In this document: positions 9,260-15,444 of the stretch, piece after piece | How the letters are laid out: every line of letters starts with the position of its first letter | Position numbering within the stretch: the stretch's first letter is position 1 | Assembly: GCA_023391905.1 (NCBI GenBank) | Contig: JAEWAD010000130.1 | Location: forward strand, 1-15,444 | Length of the DNA stretch: 15,444 nucleotides | Source: Pseudomonadota bacterium | GTDB lineage: Bacteria > Pseudomonadota > Alphaproteobacteria > Rhizobiales > Kaistiaceae | Reading direction: 5' to 3' | The notes under the pieces: generated by a model | Databases searched by the model: none | What the model saw: only the letters and a program-made list of their open reading frames with translations | What the model was told of the DNA's origin: nothing | Translations under genes and position numbers: made by a program

Positions 9260-9314
9260 GTAAAGCATTTTACCAGCGGCCCCGGCCACCGATCTGCCCA
9301 CCAATCAGGCATGC

Positions 9315-10274
9315 CTACATAAAGAGCGGCTCGCTCTCCATGCCCTTGTAAAGCCCGGCCACGAACTCGCCATAGCCGTTGTAGATCCGCGTCGGGATGC
9401 GCTCGTTGGTGCCGATCACGGTCTCCGACGCCTGGCTCCAGCGCGGATGCGGCACGTCCGGGTTCACATTCGCCCAGAAGCCGTATTCCGACGATTGCAG
9501 CTGCTGCCAGAAATTGATCGGCCGCTCCTCGACGAAGCTCACCTTGACGATCGACTTGACCGACTTGAAGCCGTATTTCCACGGCGTGTGCAGGCGGATC
9601 GGAGCGCCCATCTGCTTCAACAGCGGCTTGCCGTAGACGCCTGTCACCATGAAGGCGAGCTCGTTGTTCGCTTCCGCCATGGAGAGGCCCTCGACATAGG
9701 GCCAGGGATAGAAGGGCTGGTTCTGGCCGGGCGCCATCGCCGGATCCAGGAACGTCTCCATGCGGATGTATTTCGCGCCCGAGAGCGGCTTCGCATAGGC
9801 GACGAGATCGGCGAGCGGGAAGCCGGTCCAGGGCACGGTCATCGACCAGGCCTCGACGCAGCGATGGCGATAGAGGCGCTCCTCGAGCTTCATCGCCTTC
9901 AGGAGGTCGTCGATGTCGACGGTCTTCTCGGCCTCGACCAGGCCGCCGAACTGGATCGTCCACGGCCGGATCTTCAGCGCCTGCGCCGCGTCGGCGAGAT
10001 CCTTGTCGGTGCTGTATTCGTAGAAATTGTTGTAGTGCGCGTTGATCTTCTCGGGCGTGACGTCGCGCTCGATCGTGTAGCGGGGATTGCGCTTGGCCGG
10101 ATAGAGCCCGGCGCTCGGATCGGCATCCCCGGCGGCACGGGCAAGGCCCGGCAGGGCGGCCGCGGCGAGGCCGAAGCCGCCGGCGGCGAGGATCTCGCGA
10201 CGATTGAGAAAGATGGATTCGGGGGTGGCGCGGCTTTCGGGAATTTCCCAGCCCCGTGTGCGGCGAATGAGCAT
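9315..10274 (-). CDS. msrP: protein-methionine-sulfoxide reductase, catalytic molybdoenzyme subunit
   Basis: 319 residues. The molybdopterin enzyme (formerly YedY) repairs oxidised methionines in periplasmic proteins. It begins MLIRRTRGWEIPESRATPES, a family hallmark. A Tat signal follows, with the twin arginine at 25-26 (LNRREILAAGG), a hydrophobic stretch to about 43 and likely cleavage after ARA at 47. The molybdenum-ligand cysteine is C139 in YRHRCVEAWSMTVPW. Conserved downstream blocks include GFPLADLV, GAPIRLHTPWKYGFKSVKSI and NPDVPHPRWSQA. The ATG at 10274 is chosen on the family start and a GGAG 8 bases upstream; an in-frame ATG at 10340 would only lengthen the leader. The usual partner msrQ (haem b membrane subunit) is not beside it in this window. 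It is divergent from the aminotransferase gene. Confidence 0.95.
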   Translation of the reverse strand: MLIRRTRGWEIPESRATPESIFLNRREILAAGGFGLAAAALPGLARAAGDADPSAGLYPAKRNPRYTIERDVTPEKINAHYNNFYEYSTDKDLADAAQALKIRPWTIQFGGLVEAEKTVDIDDLLKAMKLEERLYRHRCVEAWSMTVPWTGFPLADLVAYAKPLSGAKYIRMETFLDPAMAPGQNQPFYPWPYVEGLSMAEANNELAFMVTGVYGKPLLKQMGAPIRLHTPWKYGFKSVKSIVKVSFVEERPINFWQQLQSSEYGFWANVNPDVPHPRWSQASETVIGTNERIPTRIYNGYGEFVAGLYKGMESEPLFM

Positions 10275-10381
10275 GTTCGACTCCAATCCGGTAGGCGGCC
10301 TGCGCGCAAGATACGTAAGCAGCAGCCGAAAAGGCTTCAAATCAATTCGCCGCGCCTGCCATCGCCGCCGGGAACGGGTCG

Positions 10382-10393
10382 CCGATCGATCGG
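10382..10393. promoter_or_regulatory. 12-bp palindrome between msrP and the aminotransferase
   Basis: CCGATCGATCGG is a perfect 12-bp palindrome in the 198-bp divergent gap, just upstream of the candidate aminotransferase promoter. It could be an operator, or chance in GC-rich DNA. Confidence 0.25.
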
Positions 10394-10398
10394 GACGC

Positions 10399-10427
10399 TT
10401 GCCATCATGCGCCTCGCGGACTAGGTT
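10399..10427 (+). promoter_or_regulatory. weak candidate promoter for the aminotransferase
   Basis: TTGCCA (10399-10404), 17 bp, then TAGGTT (10422-10427). This would give a leader of about 40 bases to the ATG at 10473. The match to consensus is poor. Confidence 0.25.
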
Positions 10428-10472
10428 CCGCGCCGCATAAATCCCTTATGTTTTCCACTTTCGGAGCCCCAA

Positions 10473-11675
10473 ATGGCCTTCCTCGCTGATAGCCTCGCCC
10501 GCATCAAGCCGTCCGCGACCATCGCGGTCACGAACAAAGCGCGCGAGCTGAAAGCGGCTGGCCGGGACGTGATCGGCCTCGGCGCCGGCGAGCCCGACTT
10601 CGACACGCCGGAGAACATCAAGGAAGCCGCCATCCAGGCGATCCGCGAAGGCAAGACCAAGTACACCGCCGTCGACGGCATTCCCGAGCTCAAGGCCGCC
10701 ATCGCCGCCAAGTTCAAGCGCGAGAACAACCTGACCTACGCCCCGAACCAGATCACGGTCGGCACGGGCGGCAAGCAGGTGCTGTACAACGCGCTGATGG
10801 CGACGCTGAACCCCGGCGACGAGGTCATCATCCCGGCCCCCTACTGGGTGTCCTATCCGGAGATCGTGGCGCTCGGCGGCGGCACGCCGGTCGAGATCGT
10901 CGGTCCGCAGTCGACCGGCTTCAAGATCGGCCCGGAGGCGCTCGAGGCGGCCATCACGCCGAAGACCAAGTGGCTGATCCTCAACTCGCCGTCGAACCCG
11001 ACCGGCGCCGGCTACACGCGCGCCGAACTCCGCGCGCTCGCCGACGTGCTGCTCAAGTATCCGCATGTCTGGATCATGACCGACGACATGTACGAGCACC
11101 TCGTCTTCGACGGTTTCGAGTTCGCGACGATCGCCGAGGTCGAGCCCAAGCTCTATGACCGCACGCTGACCGTGAACGGCGTCTCGAAGGCCTATGCCAT
11201 GACCGGCTGGCGCATCGGCTACGCCGGCGGCCCGGTCGAGCTGATCAAGGCGATCGGCACGATCCAGTCGCAGTCGACGTCGAACCCCTCCTCCGTCTCG
11301 CAGTGGGCGGCGGTCGAGGCGCTGAACGGTCCGCAGGACTACATCCCGGAGAACGCCGAGATCTTCAAGAAGCGCCGCGACCTCGTCGTCTCGATGCTGA
11401 ACCAGGCGAACGGCATTGTCTGCCCGAACCCGGAAGGTGCGTTCTACGTGTTCCCGTCCTGCGCCGGCACGCTCGGCAAGACGACGGCCGGCGGCAAGCT
11501 GCTGAAGACCGACGAGGACTTCGTCACGGCGCTGCTGGAAGAGGAAGGCGTCGCCGTCGTCCAGGGTTCGGCCTTCGGTCTGGCGCCCTATTTCCGCATC
11601 TCCTACGCGACCTCGACCGAGGCGCTGGAAGAGGCCTGCACGCGCATCCAGCGCTTCTGCGGCAACCTCCGCTGA
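10473..11675 (+). CDS. class I aminotransferase, aspartate/prephenate type
   Basis: 400 residues, standard for the bacterial 1-beta aspartate aminotransferases (AatA/AspC-like). It is a cytoplasmic PLP enzyme moving the amino group between aspartate or glutamate and a 2-oxoacid. Visible residues: N175 in NSPSNPTG, D204/D205 and Y207 in MTDDMYEHL (PLP ring contacts), the Schiff-base K239 in SKAYAMTGWRIGY, and R375 in PYFRISYA for the substrate carboxylate. Rhizobial members of this subgroup can also transaminate prephenate to arogenate. K12 (RIKPS) is present, and I recall a lysine there as linked to that activity. GGAG lies 6 bases before the ATG. It is divergent from msrP and followed by hairpins, so probably monocistronic. 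The exact substrate cannot be fixed from sequence. Confidence 0.93.
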   Translation: MAFLADSLARIKPSATIAVTNKARELKAAGRDVIGLGAGEPDFDTPENIKEAAIQAIREGKTKYTAVDGIPELKAAIAAKFKRENNLTYAPNQITVGTGGKQVLYNALMATLNPGDEVIIPAPYWVSYPEIVALGGGTPVEIVGPQSTGFKIGPEALEAAITPKTKWLILNSPSNPTGAGYTRAELRALADVLLKYPHVWIMTDDMYEHLVFDGFEFATIAEVEPKLYDRTLTVNGVSKAYAMTGWRIGYAGGPVELIKAIGTIQSQSTSNPSSVSQWAAVEALNGPQDYIPENAEIFKKRRDLVVSMLNQANGIVCPNPEGAFYVFPSCAGTLGKTTAGGKLLKTDEDFVTALLEEEGVAVVQGSAFGLAPYFRISYATSTEALEEACTRIQRFCGNLR

Positions 11676-11679
11676 GTTC

Positions 11680-11698
11680 CGCGGGTCGCGATCCCGCG
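11680..11698 (+). other. small hairpin after the aminotransferase
   Basis: CGCGGG, TCGCGAT, CCCGCG: a 6-bp stem 4 bases past the stop. An alternative fold, GTCGCG-ATCC-CGCGAC, overlaps it. It probably acts together with the terminator that follows. Confidence 0.4.
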
Positions 11699-11704
11699 AC
11701 AAAC

Positions 11705-11732
11705 AGGACGGCCGCTTCCGGGCGGCCGTCTT
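11705..11732 (+). terminator. probable terminator of the aminotransferase
   Basis: GACGGCCGC (11707-11715) and GCGGCCGTC (11722-11730) form a perfect 9-bp stem with a TTCCGG loop. AG on the left and TT on the right extend it. The T-run is short (TTC), so termination may be partial, letting some transcripts continue into the VOC gene. Confidence 0.6.
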
Positions 11733-11760
11733 CGAAGCAGCCACCAAACCTCCTGCCGGG

Positions 11761-12177
11761 ATGATGCCCATGCTGTCGCTCGACCATGTCTCCATCGTGG
11801 TGACCGATCTCGATCGTTCGACCCGCTTCTACGAGGAGATGTTCGGGCTCGAGCGCGTGCCGCGCCCGGCCTTCAGCATTCCCGGCACATGGCTCGCCTG
11901 CGGGCCGCTGCAGATCCATCTGGTGCTCAACACCGATGGCACCTTCCGCACGCGCGCCGGCATCGACAATGGCGACGTCCATTTCGCCTTCCGCACCGAC
12001 GATTTCGACGGCGTGCTCCGGCACCTGACGGAACGCGGCTTCGACGAGCACGCGCCGGCCGATGCGGAGAATCACCTCTACGTGCTGCGCAACGGCCGCG
12101 CCGGCTTCCCGCAGCTCTACCTGCTCGATCCCGACCGCAACATCATCGAGATCAACGGCGCCCCGCTCCGCGGCTGA
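11761..12177 (+). CDS. VOC family (glyoxalase/bleomycin-resistance fold) protein
   Basis: 138 residues from the first ATG. ATGs at 11764 and 11770 are equally possible, and MLSLDHVSIVVTDLDRS at 11770 is the closest to usual family starts. No strong Shine-Dalgarno is seen. Two beta-alpha-beta-beta-beta modules can be followed: the first starts at LDHVSIVV, the second at GDVHFAFRTDD. H9, H74 and E130 (NIIEIN) fall where the metal ligands of this superfamily lie, so a metal-dependent lyase, isomerase, thiol transferase or dioxygenase is possible. The ending LYLLDPDRNIIEING is the standard VOC tail. Substrate cannot be assigned. It sits between the aminotransferase and cardiolipin synthase on the same strand. 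Confidence 0.85.
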   Translation: MMPMLSLDHVSIVVTDLDRSTRFYEEMFGLERVPRPAFSIPGTWLACGPLQIHLVLNTDGTFRTRAGIDNGDVHFAFRTDDFDGVLRHLTERGFDEHAPADAENHLYVLRNGRAGFPQLYLLDPDRNIIEINGAPLRG

Positions 12178-12241
12178 GCCGGCACAGCTTTGATCCGCGC
12201 CTGACTTCGTCTATGCACGAGGGGGAAACGCGGACGGGGCA

Positions 12242-13684
12242 ATGACCACCAACAGCCTGGCACTTCTCTTCTCGTTGCTGCACGTCGTCCTCGCAGGCGG
12301 CGTAACGGTGCACGCGCTGCTGACGCGCCTCAATCCGCAATCGACCATCGCCTGGATCGGCCTCGCCTGGCTGTCGCCCTATATCGGGCCGCTGCTCTAC
12401 ATCATGTTCGGCGTCAACCGGGTGCGCCGCAAGGCGATCAAGCTGTCGGACCAGGGCGACGATGTCGACGCGCCCGCCTCCCGCTTCGCCCTGGCGCCCG
12501 AGGACGTCGCGCACGGCGCCGACGAGCATCTCGAGCCGCTGGCGAAATTCGGGCTCCGGATCACGGGCCGGCCGCTCCTGGCCGGCAACACGATCACGCC
12601 GCTGGTCGACGGCGACGCCGCCTATCCCGAGATGATCCGCGCCATCGACGCCGCGGAACAGAGCGTCGGCATCTCCGGCTACATCTTCCATGACGATCGC
12701 GGCGGCGCGCCGATCATCGACGCGCTGATCGCCGCGCATGGGCGCGGCATCGCCGTGCGCGTGCTGCTCGACGGCATCGGCGGCGGCTATCTGAAGAACG
12801 CGGCCTATCAGCGGCTGCTCGCCGCCGGCGTCCCGGTCGCGCGCTTCCTGCATGAAGTCGCCCCCTGGAAGATGTCGTTCATCAATCTCAGGAACCACAA
12901 GAAGGTCATGGTGACCGACGGTCGCCACGGCTTCACGGGCGGCATGAACATCAGCGCCGGCAACCTTTTCCGGATCATCGACATTCCCGTCCTGCATGCC
13001 GTGCAGGACGTGCATTTCCGCGTCGAGGGCCCGGTGGTCGCCCATCTGATGGAGACCTTCGCCGAGGACTGGGCGTTCACGGTCGACGAGGTCCTCGATG
13101 GGCCGCAGTGGTTCCCGGAGCTCGGCGCCACCGGCTCGATCCCTGCCCGCGGCATCGCCAGCGGCCCGGATGAGGACAACGAGAAGCTGATGTGGACCAT
13201 GGCGGCCGCGATCGCGCGCGCCGAGCGGCGGATCCGCATCGTGACGCCCTATTTCTTGCCCGACGAGCGGATCAACTCGCAGCTTGCGCTGGCGGCGCTG
13301 CGCGGCGTCTCGGTCGAGCTCCTCATCCCCGGCCGCTCCGACCAGCGCTACATGGACTGGGCGATGAACGGCTCGCTGTCGCCGCTGATCCGCGCCGGCG
13401 TGATGGTCAGCCGGGCCGACCCGCCCTTCGACCACTCCAAGCTGATGACGGTCGACGGCGCCTGGGCGATGTTCGGCAGCGCCAATTGGGACGCGCGCAG
13501 CCTGCGGCTCAACTTCGAGTTCAACGTCGAGGCCTATGACGTGCATTTCGCCGACAAGATCGACGCGCTGATCGACGCCAAGCTGGCCCGGTCGGCGCCG
13601 GTCACCGTCGCGGCGCTGCGCAAGCGCCGGCTTCTGGTGCGCCTGCGCGACGCGGCGACCCGCCTGCTGACGCCCTATCTCTGA
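12242..13684 (+). CDS. cls: cardiolipin synthase (phospholipase D superfamily)
   Basis: 480 residues. The membrane enzyme condenses two phosphatidylglycerols, or uses a related donor, into cardiolipin. Two N-terminal membrane spans are at about 5-27 and 35-57 (TIAWIGLAWLSPYIGPLLYI). Then come two PLD domains with complete HKD motifs: H219-K221-D226 (NHKKVMVTD, followed by GFTGGMNIS) and H398-K400-D405 (DHSKLMTVD, followed by MFGSANWDARSLRLNFEFN). Length and layout are those of bacterial ClsA-type enzymes. The ATG at 12242 is preceded by GACGGGG, very close, and by GAGGGGG further up. The start lies 64 bp after the VOC stop. The 3' end is convergent with the CorA-family gene, leaving only 17 bp between stops. 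ClsA and ClsB subtypes cannot be distinguished with certainty, but the N-terminal spans favour ClsA. Confidence 0.93.
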   Translation: MTTNSLALLFSLLHVVLAGGVTVHALLTRLNPQSTIAWIGLAWLSPYIGPLLYIMFGVNRVRRKAIKLSDQGDDVDAPASRFALAPEDVAHGADEHLEPLAKFGLRITGRPLLAGNTITPLVDGDAAYPEMIRAIDAAEQSVGISGYIFHDDRGGAPIIDALIAAHGRGIAVRVLLDGIGGGYLKNAAYQRLLAAGVPVARFLHEVAPWKMSFINLRNHKKVMVTDGRHGFTGGMNISAGNLFRIIDIPVLHAVQDVHFRVEGPVVAHLMETFAEDWAFTVDEVLDGPQWFPELGATGSIPARGIASGPDEDNEKLMWTMAAAIARAERRIRIVTPYFLPDERINSQLALAALRGVSVELLIPGRSDQRYMDWAMNGSLSPLIRAGVMVSRADPPFDHSKLMTVDGAWAMFGSANWDARSLRLNFEFNVEAYDVHFADKIDALIDAKLARSAPVTVAALRKRRLLVRLRDAATRLLTPYL

Positions 13685-13701
13685 GCCCCGCCGGCCCGCC
13701 C

Positions 13702-14670
13702 TCAGAGCCAGCCCCGCCGCTTGAAATACAGGAACGGGACGATCGCCGAGATCGTCATGATCAACAGCGCCAGCGGATAGCCATAGCCCCAGCCGAGCTC
13801 GGGCATGTCCTTGAAGTTCATCCCGTAGACCGTGCCGATCAGCGTCGGCGGCATCAGGATCGTCGAGGCGACGGTCAGCACGCTCACGACCTGGTTCTGC
13901 TGGTTGGCGACGAGGCCGAGCGTCGCGTCGAGCAGGAAGGTGATCTTGTTCAGCACGAAGTTGACGTGGTCCTCGAGCGAACGCACGTCGCGCAGCGCCA
14001 GCTTGAGCCGCGCGCCATTGCCGTTCTTCAGCGCCTGGTCCGGCAGCATGGCGGCGGCGTATTGCGCGAGCCGCTCCAGCGAGGCGAGGCTCTCGCGCGC
14101 CTTCGAGGCGAGGTCGCCCTGGGCGCCGATGGCACCGATCAGGACCGAGAGCCGCTTCGCCCGCAGCCTTTCGTTCGGCTTGCGGATGAAGATCTCGCTG
14201 TTGATGCGGTCGACGGATTGGGCGACGTGCTCGAGCACGTCGGCGGTGCGACCAATGAACGCCTCCAGCAGGGCATTGAAGATGCCGACCGGCGTGCCAC
14301 AGCCACTTTCCGGCTTCGCCGCCACGGCCAGGAACTGGCGAAACGCCTTCATGTCGTCGTAGCGCAGGGTGACGATCTTCTTCTCCGCCACGGCGAAGGT
14401 GAAGGGCGTCAGAACGGGGCGGCCGGCGTCGAGGCCCGCCAGCACGCTCGCCGTCATGAAAACGGTACCGTTCTCGACGTAAAAGCGGCTGGAAAACTCG
14501 ATTTCCTGCGATTCCTCCCGGGTCGGCACCAGCGCGCCGAGAAAGGCCTCGGCGGCATGTTCCTCCGCCTGGCTGGGGCTATGGAGTTCGATCCAGCGCG
14601 CCGCGTCGAGCGAGCTTCCCTCCGGAAGCGCCGCCGGCCCGGCCGTGGAAATCGCATAGGCAGTCAGCAT
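13702..14670 (-). CDS. corA: CorA-family divalent metal ion transporter
   Basis: 322 residues, normal for CorA. It is a homopentameric inner-membrane channel for Mg2+, in some members Co2+, Ni2+ or Zn2+. A large cytoplasmic N-terminal domain (about 1-255) ends in the long helix. TM1 is at about 262-282 (VVSVLTVASTILMPPTLIGT), followed at once by the signature YGMNF (GMN at 283-285) and the short periplasmic loop KDMPELGWGYGY. TM2 is at about 299-316, ending in the basic KRRGWL. The ATG at 14670 has GGAG about 9 bases upstream. It is divergent from the DUF992 gene and convergent with cls. The metal preference cannot be judged from sequence; the subgroup resembles proteins often annotated as magnesium transporters. 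Confidence 0.93.
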   Translation of the reverse strand: MLTAYAISTAGPAALPEGSSLDAARWIELHSPSQAEEHAAEAFLGALVPTREESQEIEFSSRFYVENGTVFMTASVLAGLDAGRPVLTPFTFAVAEKKIVTLRYDDMKAFRQFLAVAAKPESGCGTPVGIFNALLEAFIGRTADVLEHVAQSVDRINSEIFIRKPNERLRAKRLSVLIGAIGAQGDLASKARESLASLERLAQYAAAMLPDQALKNGNGARLKLALRDVRSLEDHVNFVLNKITFLLDATLGLVANQQNQVVSVLTVASTILMPPTLIGTVYGMNFKDMPELGWGYGYPLALLIMTISAIVPFLYFKRRGWL

Positions 14671-14703
14671 TCGAGGCTCCGCATTAACCGAATCTCAACA
14701 CAG

Positions 14704-14717
14704 GTGACAGGTGTCAC
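14704..14717. promoter_or_regulatory. inverted repeat in the corA-DUF992 divergent gap
   Basis: GTGACA-GG-TGTCAC: perfect 6-bp arms with a 2-bp centre, 34 bp upstream of the corA ATG. A size and symmetry suited to a dimeric repressor. It could control corA. The remaining part of this 228-bp gap holds GACCGA...TCGGTC arms and a repeated GCCAAAG, but no clear promoter was recognised. Confidence 0.35.
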
Positions 14718-14898
14718 TTGCGCCGCACCATTTCCTTTGTCATGACGAACACCAGATGGGACACGATGGATCGAATGACCGTCGGAGTCGTTATCATGAC
14801 CGATACCGGGTCGCCAAAGACTTGGCCAAAGGGTCGGTCAATGCAACGCCTGGCAGCGGCGACGGTGCTGGGGCGTAACACGAAAGGAATAATTCATT

Positions 14899-15417
14899 AT
14901 GGCCAAGTTTATTTCCCTTAAGTCCGTCGTGACCGCGGTTGCCATGACCGTCGCAGGCCTCGGCGCCGCCAAGGCTGCCGACCTCGGCCCGGCCCCGGTC
15001 TTCGAGGATGGCCGTAACGGCATCCGCATTGGCATGCTCACCTGCGACGTCAACTCCGGCCTCGGCTACGTCATCGCCTCGGCCAAGGAAGTCGCCTGCA
15101 CCTTCAAGCCGAACGGCGGCGCTCCGGAAGATTACGTCGGCAACATCAAGAAGCTCGGCGTCGATCTCGGCTACACCAGCCAGGGCCGCCTGATCTGGGC
15201 CGTCTTCGCCCCGACCGCCGGCTATCACCGCGGCTCGCTCGGCGGCCTGTATCTCGGCGCGGGCGCCGAGGCGACGATCGGCGCCGGCATCGGCACCAAC
15301 GTCCTCTTCGGCGGCACGCGTGGCTCGATCGCCCTGCAGCCGATCAGCGCCACCGGCCAGATCGGCCTGAACGTCGCCGCCGGCGGCGCCGCGCTGGTTC
15401 TCGACCCGGTCAACTAA
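14899..15417 (+). CDS. DUF992 secreted protein
   Basis: 172 residues. The N-terminal signal peptide has a basic start (MAKFISLK), a hydrophobic core to about 20 and a predicted cleavage after AKA at 26. The mature part of about 146 residues starts ADLGPAPVF. It matches DUF992 (function unknown, frequent in Hyphomicrobiales): the block RIGMLTCDVNSGLGYVIAS, a pair of cysteines C49 and C67 that may form a disulfide, and Gly/Ala-rich strands (GLYLGAGAEATIGAGIG). A compact extracytoplasmic beta-structured protein is inferred, location periplasm or outer surface. The ribosome-binding site is strong (AAAGGA, 10 bases before ATG), and the leader is AT-richer than neighbours, which suggests high expression. 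TAA at 15415-15417; only 27 bp of the window follow. Confidence 0.88.
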   Translation: MAKFISLKSVVTAVAMTVAGLGAAKAADLGPAPVFEDGRNGIRIGMLTCDVNSGLGYVIASAKEVACTFKPNGGAPEDYVGNIKKLGVDLGYTSQGRLIWAVFAPTAGYHRGSLGGLYLGAGAEATIGAGIGTNVLFGGTRGSIALQPISATGQIGLNVAAGGAALVLDPVN

Positions 15418-15444
15418 GGCAGTTCCGGTCGGCCGGCGCCACGC

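Noticed and set aside
9038..9304. 88-codon minus-strand frame over the sRNA region
   Set aside because: No family resemblance, and it runs through a terminator hairpin and the sRNA. The region is better explained as non-coding.
10446..11795. 449-codon minus-strand frame over the aminotransferase
   Set aside because: Shadow of the aminotransferase gene, with Arg/Asp/Gly-rich sequence and no domain.
12152..13546. 464-codon minus-strand frame over cardiolipin synthase
   Set aside because: Antisense shadow of a gene with two intact HKD motifs.
14718..14921. 67-codon plus-strand frame overlapping the DUF992 start
   Set aside because: It begins with TTG, has no ribosome-binding site, overlaps the well-supported DUF992 gene in another frame and shows no conserved features.

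Overview
The window is GC-rich chromosomal DNA of an alphaproteobacterium, almost certainly of the order Hyphomicrobiales (Rhizobiales). The evidence is the run carB, greA, an Lrp/AsnC regulator, trxB and an LsrB/VtlR-type LysR regulator, together with a DUF992 secreted protein and a candidate AbcR (alpha-r15) small RNA. All of these are characteristic of rhizobia, brucellae and relatives. Codon use looks uniform and there is no insertion sequence, tRNA, rRNA, CRISPR array or phage gene, so this looks like stable core genome. The genus cannot be named from the sequence alone.

Layout. Positions 1-273 hold the 3' end of an alpha/beta hydrolase of the prolyl-oligopeptidase type. Positions 301-1797 (minus strand) carry a two-gene unit: a membrane-anchored neutral zinc metallopeptidase (YpfJ/KPN_02809 family), then a DUF1003 membrane protein. 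Positions 2037-5351 are carB, read from a TTG start behind a leader that holds a 9-bp direct repeat and a terminator-like hairpin. greA follows (5608-6081) and ends at a clear intrinsic terminator. Positions 6226-6690 (minus) are the Lrp/AsnC regulator, divergent from trxB (6942-7928) and lsrB/vtlR (7965-8855). lsrB ends at a strong hairpin terminator (8976-9013).

Downstream of lsrB the gap contains the most interesting element: a candidate trans-acting sRNA of the AbcR type at about 9114-9259. It has a CU-rich anti-Shine-Dalgarno stretch, a second UCCCU motif in a hairpin loop, a GCAA-capped terminator, and an inverted repeat placed where a LysR-type activator would bind. LsrB and VtlR proteins are known activators linked to AbcR sRNAs, so regulator and target appear to sit side by side.

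The rest comprises msrP (9315-10274, minus; periplasmic methionine sulfoxide reductase) divergent from an aspartate/prephenate-type aminotransferase (10473-11675), then a small VOC metalloprotein (11761-12177), cardiolipin synthase (12242-13684), a convergent CorA-family divalent cation transporter (13702-14670, minus) and a divergent DUF992 secreted protein (14899-15417).

Themes are pyrimidine/arginine precursor synthesis (carB), transcript elongation (greA), thiol and methionine redox repair (trxB, lsrB, msrP) and envelope maintenance (zinc peptidase, cls, corA, DUF992). No unprecedented multi-gene system was seen. The parts most worth follow-up are regulatory: the lsrB-sRNA locus, the near cysteine-free LsrB, and the carB leader.
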